Shown piece by piece: positions 58,514 to 64,000 of a stretch of DNA of 64,000 bases. The notes under the pieces were generated by a model that saw only the letters and a program-made list of their open reading frames with translations, searched no databases and had not been told where the DNA came from. Both the position numbers and the translations under genes were made by a program. This stretch comes from Veillonella parvula. GTDB taxonomy: Bacteria; Bacillota; Negativicutes; Veillonellales; Veillonellaceae. The stretch lies in contig NZ_LR778174.1 of NCBI RefSeq assembly GCF_902810435.1, positions 1,103,501 to 1,167,500 on the forward strand, in the 5' to 3' direction. Position 1 is the stretch's first letter; every line of letters begins with the position of its first letter.

Positions 58514-59373
58514 CGTTTTTCTAGCGCAAATGTATGCCAAGGTCCTGCAACGCGCTCCTCAATAATATGCCAATGAGCCTCAATATATGGCATGATTTCA
58601 TCATAACGATCATCAATAATGCCACTAATAATCAAAATGCCCTTATCATCCAGTTTCTTACCAATTTGAGGTAATAGTATTTTAAGGGGATCTACTGTTA
58701 AATTAGCTAAAATTAATTGGGCAGTACTATTGAAATCACTATCCAAATTACCACAAATGATTTCAGCAGATACATGATTATTCTCACAGTTAATTCGAGC
58801 TTGATTTGCAGCATACTCTTCTATATCTATACCAACTAAATTTTTAATACCTAAATGGGCTGCTACTAATAAAAGAATACCTGTGCCAGTACCAATATCC
58901 AAACAAGTAGCTGTATCAAGATCCATAGATTCACTATAGGATTTTAATAACTCTGCACAAGTCCGTGTTGTCTCATGAGACCCGGTACCAAAGGAAATAT
59001 CTGAATCGATTATAATAATAGTTTTATTATCTACATTATTGTATTCCTGCCATGCTGGTTTAATGACTAAGTTAGGTAAAATTTCTGTAGGTTCAATATA
59101 CTGTTGCCAAGAGTTTAACCAAGTTGACTCATCAAGAATATGTGTATCTATCGATATAATTCCAATATTTGCTTCTGTAAGACGTTTTTTCAAATCAGAC
59201 TTAATCATATCGTCATCTAGTGATGGATCACTGTACATAGACAATTTTATTAAATTAGGCTGATCTTCAACATCTTCTTCTATAATTCCATTGTCTGCAT
59301 AATTGTCAAAAAGAGTAGTCACCTCATCGGTGGCTACTCTTTCACAGACAACGGATATTTCTATCCATTGCAT
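58510..59373 (-). CDS. prmA: Ribosomal protein L11 methyltransferase
   Basis: Trimethylates lysines of L11. 287 residues. N-terminal substrate-recognition part (MQWIEISVVCERVATDEVTTLFDNYADNG), linker, then motif I CLDIGTGTGILLLVAAHLG, IDSDISFGTGSHETTRTCAELL and ANLTVDPLKILLPQ. The start is ATG 59373, after AAAGGAG; the frame to 59406 has no ribosome site. Between rsmE and dnaJ. Confidence 0.96.
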   Translation of the reverse strand: MQWIEISVVCERVATDEVTTLFDNYADNGIIEEDVEDQPNLIKLSMYSDPSLDDDMIKSDLKKRLTEANIGIISIDTHILDESTWLNSWQQYIEPTEILPNLVIKPAWQEYNNVDNKTIIIIDSDISFGTGSHETTRTCAELLKSYSESMDLDTATCLDIGTGTGILLLVAAHLGIKNLVGIDIEEYAANQARINCENNHVSAEIICGNLDSDFNSTAQLILANLTVDPLKILLPQIGKKLDDKGILIISGIIDDRYDEIMPYIEAHWHIIEERVAGPWHTFALEKR

Positions 59374-59428
59374 ATATGCTCCTTTATAGGGAATGTGATG
59401 GAACAAACCATTCCTTCACATGAGCTGT

Positions 59429-60586
59429 TCATTTCGTTAAACAGTCCTTGATTTTTTCAAAGAGACTTTTGCTCACTTGTAAGTTATTTACATCTTCATT
59501 ACTTTCATTTGCAAAGCGTAACAATAGCTCACGTTGAGTGTCTGTCAACTTCTTAGGCGTTTGGACGGTTACCACAATGTGTTGATCACCCCTTTGGTTA
59601 GGGTTACGCAAATATGGAATACCTTTGCCCTTTACGCGGAATGCCGTTCCCGTTTGAGTACCTTCCGGAATCTTTAACTCTACTTTACCATCTAAAGTGT
59701 TAACTTGTATAGTCGCACCAAGAGCAGCTTGAGCAAAGCTAATATTTACACGGCTAATAACGTCATTACCATTTCGTTCAAATTCCTTGTGAGGACGAAC
59801 AAAGATATATACATAGAGATCCCCTTTAGGACCGCCTAAAATACCAGGTTCCCCTTCATTAGCTACACGTAAACGAGATCCGCTATCTACACCAGCTGGA
59901 ATCTTAATGGAAATCTTCCGTTTAGCCAACATTTCACCAGTACCACGGCATTTAGAGCAAGGTTTTTCAATGCTTTTACCCGTACCATGACAGCGGGAAC
60001 AAGTGCGAACGGACTGCATACGTCCAAATGGAGTATTTTGAATAACCGCTTCTTGACCAGAACCATGACAGTTTGGACAAGTATCGACACGAGAGCCTGG
60101 TTCACCACCAGTACCATGACAGTGATCACATTCTTCATGACGATGCACTTCAATTTCCATAGATTTACCAAAGGCTGCATCTTCAAAGGAAATATCGATA
60201 TCTTCACGCAAGTCATTACCTTTTTGAGGGCCTTGTTGTTGGCGTCCACCACCAAACATGCCACCAAAAATGTCGCCAAAGATATCACCAAAGCCTCCAG
60301 CTTGACCACCAAAACCGCCAAAGCCACCTTGGAAACCACCGGCACCAGCGCCGCCTCCTTGTTTGAAGGCGTCGTGGCCGAATTGGTCATATTGAGCTTT
60401 TTTAGTTTCATCAGACAATACTTCGTAAGCTTCGTTAGCTTCTTTAAACTTTGCTTCCGCTTCCTTTGGATTATCTTTATTTACATCTGGATGGTATTGG
60501 CGTGCCTTTTTACGGAAGGCTTTTTTGATTTCATCTTGAGAGGCATTTTTACTAACCCCTAGGATGTCATAATAATCTCGTGCCAT
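59429..60586 (-). CDS. dnaJ: Chaperone DnaJ
   Basis: Hsp40 co-chaperone of 385 residues. J domain with HPD at residues 32-34 ([10 protein letters not shown]), a Gly/Phe-rich linker (about 75-115), four zinc-binding repeats ([32 protein letters not shown]) at about 150-220, and the C-terminal peptide-binding domain. ATG follows AAGGGTTGGTAACG. It follows dnaK by 16 bases. Confidence 0.98.
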   Translation of the reverse strand: MARDYYDILGVSKNASQDEIKKAFRKKARQYHPDVNKDNPKEAEAKFKEANEAYEVLSDETKKAQYDQFGHDAFKQGGGAGAGGFQGGFGGFGGQAGGFGDIFGDIFGGMFGGGRQQQGPQKGNDLREDIDISFEDAAFGKSMEIEVHRHEECDHCHGTGGEPGSRVDTCPNCHGSGQEAVIQNTPFGRMQSVRTCSRCHGTGKSIEKPCSKCRGTGEMLAKRKISIKIPAGVDSGSRLRVANEGEPGILGGPKGDLYVYIFVRPHKEFERNGNDVISRVNISFAQAALGATIQVNTLDGKVELKIPEGTQTGTAFRVKGKGIPYLRNPNQRGDQHIVVTVQTPKKLTDTQRELLLRFANESNEDVNNLQVSKSLFEKIKDCLTK

Positions 60587-60602
60587 TCGTTACCAACCCT
60601 TC

Positions 60603-62444
60603 TTATTTCTTGTCATCATCCACTACTGTGTAATCAGCATCAACTACATTGTCATCAGATTTTGTTTGTTGTTGACCTTGTTCAGCACCACCAGCTGCTT
60701 GTTGAGCTTGTTGAGCTGCTGCATACATTTGTTCTGCTAATTTATGTAATGGTTGTTCCAAAGCTTCACTATCTTTTTTGATGTCTTCGATATTGCCAGC
60801 TTCGATAGATTTTTTCAATTTATCTTTCGCTTCTTCTACTTCTTTCATCAAAGCAGCATCGCCTTTACCTTCAAGGTCTTTCAATGCTTTCTCAGCTTGA
60901 TATACTAAGGAATCAGCATTGTTTTTAACATCTAATTCTTCTTTTCTAGCTTTATCTTCCGCTGCATGAGCTTCAGCTTCTTTAACCATGCGGTCAATTT
61001 CTTCTTCTTTCAAGCCGCTAGAAGAAGTAATGGTAATCTTTTGTTCCTTTTGAGTACCTAAATCTTTAGCTTTTACATGTACGATACCATTAGCATCGAT
61101 GTCAAATGTTACTTCGATTTGAGGAACCCCACGAGGAGCAGCTGGGATACCATCCAAGTTGAAACGACCCAATGTTTTATTATCTGCTGCGAACTCACGT
61201 TCACCTTGCAATACATGAATATCTACAGATGGTTGATTATCTGCTGCAGTGGAGAATACTTGAGATTTAGATGTAGGAATTGTAGTATTACGATCAATAA
61301 TACGTGTGAATACACCGCCCATTGTTTCGATACCAAGAGACAATGGAGTTACGTCAAGTAACAATACGTCTTTTACTTCACCTACTAATACGCCACCTTG
61401 AATAGCAGCACCGATAGCTACACATTCATCAGGGTTAACGTTTTTTGTTGGTTCCTTACCCAATACTTTTTTAATAGCTTCTTGTACAGCTGGGATACGA
61501 CTAGAACCACCAACTAACAATACTTTATCGATATCGGATGCAGATAAACCAGCATCACTCATAGCTTTACGAGTAGGTTCTATAGTAGCTTGTACCAAAT
61601 CAGCAGTTAATTCTTCAAATTTAGCACGAGTCAATGTTACATCCAAATGTTTAGGACCAGTAGCATCAGCTGTGATAAATGGCAAGTTGATATTTGTGCT
61701 AGCTACGCCAGACAATTCAATTTTTGCTTTTTCAGCAGCTTCTTTTAAACGTTGATCAGCTAATTTATCATTGGATAAATCGATACCAGTTTCTTTTTTG
61801 AACTCTTCAATAAGGTAGTTCATAATGCGTTGGTCGAAGTCATCCCCACCAAGGTGGTTATTACCAGATGTTGCTAATACTTCAAATACACCGTCACCAA
61901 GTTCAAGGATAGATACGTCGAATGTACCACCACCAAGGTCAAATACAAGAACTTTACCATCTTCATCTTTATCTACACCATATGCAAGAGCAGCTGCTGT
62001 AGGTTCGTTGATGATACGAAGTACTTCAAGACCTGCAATGGCACCTGCGTCTTTTGTAGCTTGACGTTGAGCATCTGTAAAGTATGCAGGAACTGTAATA
62101 ACAGCTTGTTTTACAGGTTCGCCCAAGTAAGCTTCTGCATCAGCTTTGATTTTTTGAAGAATCATTGCAGAAATTTCTTGAGGAGTATAAGATTTACCTT
62201 CTACAGTTACTTTGTAGTCTGTACCCATGTGACGTTTAATAGAAATGATTGTATTTTCTGGGTTAGATACAGCTTGACGTTTAGCCAATTGACCAACTAA
62301 ACGTTCTCCATTTTTTGCAAACCCAACAACGGAAGGAGTTGTACGTGCACCTTCTTGATTTGTAATAACCGTAGGTTCGCCGCCTTCCATAACAGCAACA
62401 CAAGAGTTTGTTGTCCCTAAATCAATACCAATTACCTTTGCCAT
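60603..62444 (-). CDS. dnaK: Chaperone DnaK
   Basis: Hsp70 of 613 residues. ATPase domain with [17 protein letters not shown] at the N-terminus, [15 protein letters not shown] and [15 protein letters not shown]; linker [18 protein letters not shown]; substrate-binding domain to about 510 and a helical lid with a glutamine-rich tail ([11 protein letters not shown]). ATG follows AGGAGGTATAT. Length is normal for Gram-positive type DnaK (missing the extra loop of E. coli). Confidence 0.98.
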   Translation of the reverse strand: MAKVIGIDLGTTNSCVAVMEGGEPTVITNQEGARTTPSVVGFAKNGERLVGQLAKRQAVSNPENTIISIKRHMGTDYKVTVEGKSYTPQEISAMILQKIKADAEAYLGEPVKQAVITVPAYFTDAQRQATKDAGAIAGLEVLRIINEPTAAALAYGVDKDEDGKVLVFDLGGGTFDVSILELGDGVFEVLATSGNNHLGGDDFDQRIMNYLIEEFKKETGIDLSNDKLADQRLKEAAEKAKIELSGVASTNINLPFITADATGPKHLDVTLTRAKFEELTADLVQATIEPTRKAMSDAGLSASDIDKVLLVGGSSRIPAVQEAIKKVLGKEPTKNVNPDECVAIGAAIQGGVLVGEVKDVLLLDVTPLSLGIETMGGVFTRIIDRNTTIPTSKSQVFSTAADNQPSVDIHVLQGEREFAADNKTLGRFNLDGIPAAPRGVPQIEVTFDIDANGIVHVKAKDLGTQKEQKITITSSSGLKEEEIDRMVKEAEAHAAEDKARKEELDVKNNADSLVYQAEKALKDLEGKGDAALMKEVEEAKDKLKKSIEAGNIEDIKKDSEALEQPLHKLAEQMYAAAQQAQQAAGGAEQGQQQTKSDDNVVDADYTVVDDDKK

Positions 62445-62471
62445 AATATATACCTCCTAAAACTTTATAAT

Positions 62472-63017
62472 CTATTCAACAACTTTTACCATTGCTGGAC
62501 GTATACAACGACCATCAACAGTATAGCCAGTTTGCAAAACTTCACACACCGTATCGGATTCATATTCATCTGACGGTACACGCATAATCGCTTGATGGAA
62601 ATTTGGATCAAATGGTTGACCCATAGCTTCAATAACAGCTAAACCATGTTTAGATAACATAGCCATCAAATTTTGATGAATCATAATGAATCCATCGAGG
62701 AATACTTTTGCTTCCCCTTCTGCAGGACTTTGAACGGCCCGTTCAAAGTTATCCAATACAGGAAGAAGGTCCGTTAATACATCCCCTTTTACATATCCAG
62801 CAAGTTGCTCTTTTTCCTGGTTAGTACGACGTTTGAAATTTTCAAAGTCCGCTTGTAACCGTTTATAGCGATTATCAAAGTCGGCTTTAAGTTCTTCTAA
62901 CACTTGAGCAGCATCAGCCACAGCTTCTTCAGTTTTTTCAACAGTTGGTTCCTCTACATTCGTAGTATCCTCTGTTTCCTCCACTGTTTCTTGTTTAATG
63001 TCTTGTTCTTCAGCCAT
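62472..63017 (-). CDS. grpE: Nucleotide exchange factor GrpE
   Basis: DnaK cochaperone of 181 residues. A glutamate-rich N-terminus (about 1-40), a long helix (YKRLQADFENFKRRTNQEKEQL) for the dimer, and the beta domain HGLAVIEAMGQPFDPNFHQAIMRV with VCEVLQTGYTVDGRCIRPAMVKV. Start ATG overlaps the end of hrcA by one base. Confidence 0.97.
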   Translation of the reverse strand: MAEEQDIKQETVEETEDTTNVEEPTVEKTEEAVADAAQVLEELKADFDNRYKRLQADFENFKRRTNQEKEQLAGYVKGDVLTDLLPVLDNFERAVQSPAEGEAKVFLDGFIMIHQNLMAMLSKHGLAVIEAMGQPFDPNFHQAIMRVPSDEYESDTVCEVLQTGYTVDGRCIRPAMVKVVE

Positions 63018-64000
63018 TATTTGCCCTTTCTGTTTTGTTCTTTTACCATAGTTTCCATTATATGTTTCATATGGGACAACATGCCGATGATACGTCCGTA
63101 TTCCATCCGCGTTGGACCAAGAATAGCAAGAGTTCCGATAGGCTGATCTTGATTCGTAAAATCAGCTTGTACCACACTCATTGAATGTAGCGCTTCAGTT
63201 TCATTCTCAATACCAATCTTGACCTTAACAGGTGTTGGAGAATCATCTTTTAATAACTGTCCTAATTGATTTTGTTCTTCCACTAAGGAAAGCAAGGGTT
63301 GTACCTTCTCAACAGACTTAAACTCTGGTTGATTTAACAACTCTGTGGTACCTACCGAATAGAACAACTTACGTTTATTAATAGCTCGTAATAATGTCTC
63401 CGAAAGGATTAATAAAATTCCCTGCGGTCCTTCCATATGGACCAATATAGATCCTAAAGCCTCAGCCGTTACATGACCAATACTTACATTCTGTAGTGCA
63501 TTGCTAAATTGTATGGCTAGACTTTGTAAAAGCTCTGGTGAAACACTTTCACCAAAGTACATCAACTCATTATCGAGTGCTCCTGTTTCAGTAATAACTA
63601 CCATAATGGCTTGATGACTATCTAGCGGTAATACATGAATGTATTTGATTAATGCTCTATCATGGGCTGGTGCTAAGAATAAACTCATGCTATGACTTAC
63701 CTGTGAAAGTAGTTTAGCCATATTTAGAAAGAGTTCACTCGTTGATCCATTGGAACGCTTCCATAACATTTCAATTTTTTCAGCATCCTGTAATGGAACA
63801 GGTTGTCGACTCAGCATAGAATCAACATATAAGCGATAGCCCTTAGCTGAAGGAATACGTCCAGCCGATGTATGAGGTTGCTCTAAATAGCCTAATTCCT
63901 CTAAATCGGACATTTCGTTCCGCACCGTAGCAGGACTGATGCCAAGATCATAATTTTTAGCAATCGTTCGAGATCCTACAGGTTCTGCGGACTTAACATA
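63017..64000 (-). CDS. hrcA: Heat-inducible repressor HrcA, N-terminus cut by window end
   Basis: Repressor of the dnaK and groE operons acting on CIRCE elements. The frame is open to the last base and continues outside: AEPVGSRTIAKNYDLGISPATVRNEMSDLEELGYLEQPHTSAGRIPS is the end of its winged-helix DNA-binding part. The C-terminal domain ends at the grpE start with TRMEYGRIIGMLSHMKHIMETM. First gene of hrcA-grpE-dnaK-dnaJ; its promoter and CIRCE site lie beyond the window. Confidence 0.97.
   Translation of the reverse strand, partial: YVKSAEPVGSRTIAKNYDLGISPATVRNEMSDLEELGYLEQPHTSAGRIPSAKGYRLYVDSMLSRQPVPLQDAEKIEMLWKRSNGSTSELFLNMAKLLSQVSHSMSLFLAPAHDRALIKYIHVLPLDSHQAIMVVITETGALDNELMYFGESVSPELLQSLAIQFSNALQNVSIGHVTAEALGSILVHMEGPQGILLILSETLLRAINKRKLFYSVGTTELLNQPEFKSVEKVQPLLSLVEEQNQLGQLLKDDSPTPVKVKIGIENETEALHSMSVVQADFTNQDQPIGTLAILGPTRMEYGRIIGMLSHMKHIMETMVKEQNRKGK

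Noticed and set aside
59887-60562. Long open frames on both strands inside dnaJ (174 and 191 codons)
   Set aside because: They are shadows of the zinc-finger and Gly/Phe-rich region of dnaJ, with no ribosome site and repetitive composition.
1-64000. tRNA, rRNA, CRISPR, insertion sequences
   Set aside because: No cloverleaf-like segments, rRNA motifs, regularly spaced repeats or transposase frames were seen on either strand.

Overview
The window is a gene-dense, low-GC (roughly 38-40%) chromosomal segment. Its low-GC Firmicute gene clusters (xseA-xseB-ispA-tlyA-nadK-argR-recN; hrcA-grpE-dnaK-dnaJ-prmA-rsmE-mtaB), paired Asp23 proteins, anaerobic cobalamin genes and the style of the proteins point to a Negativicute, most likely Veillonella. 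This is recognition and inference; no rRNA or tRNA gene is present to confirm it. No CRISPR array, insertion sequence or prophage was seen. One lone tyrosine recombinase is the only mobile-type gene.

Layout. 1-5.3 kb (+): end of hslO (Hsp33), then a salvage group for methylthioadenosine and S-adenosylhomocysteine (mtnP, mtnA, ahcY, mtaD). 5.4-14.3 kb is a mixed accessory stretch: a methyltransferase, a DUF1848 protein with a late CX3CX2C motif, a HAD phosphatase paired with a DUF4241 protein, an unannotated 49-residue membrane peptide gene with its own promoter, ribosome site and terminator, a secreted WG-repeat protein, a PAP2 phosphatase, a VanW protein and the recombinase. 14.4-15.6 kb: lexA divergent from a YneA-like LysM gene with a LexA box inside its promoter. 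From 15.7 kb on, almost everything is on the minus strand.

15.7-17.9 kb: panD, panC and a PanS-like transporter, with no panB. 18.2-21.2 kb: dapB-asd-dapA behind a lysine riboswitch with promoter, aptamer and terminator all visible. 21.3-32.7 kb: recN, argR, mnmM, nadK, tlyA, a YuiD-type protein, ispA, xseB, xseA, a TsaD paralogue, nusB, two Asp23 proteins, efp and an M24 peptidase. 32.8-41.2 kb: a pseudouridine synthase, then the late cobalamin pathway (cobC, cobD, pduX, cobS, cbiB, cobQ, cobU), a small orphan gene, and the PduO-type adenosyltransferase. These would supply adenosylcobalamin, which Veillonella is known to need for methylmalonyl-CoA chemistry.

41.2-51.6 kb: ndk, htpX, thrB, hom, an ACT regulator, a flippase-like membrane protein, a ChbG/HpnK deacetylase, an rRNA/tRNA methyltransferase, and a heterodimeric ABC exporter. 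52-55 kb: tpx, psiE and a large glutamine synthetase. 55.2-64 kb: yqeY, rpsU, hinT, mtaB, rsmE, prmA, dnaJ, dnaK, grpE and hrcA (cut by the window end).

A recurring regulatory theme is an intrinsic-terminator hairpin lying directly against the ribosome site of the first gene of a unit. This is seen at dapB (explained by the lysine riboswitch) and at glnA, the chbG-flippase-ACT-hom-thrB unit and asp23, where no known sensor was recognised. The most interesting leads are these unexplained leader terminators, the LexA-controlled LysM gene, and the 49-residue peptide gene.
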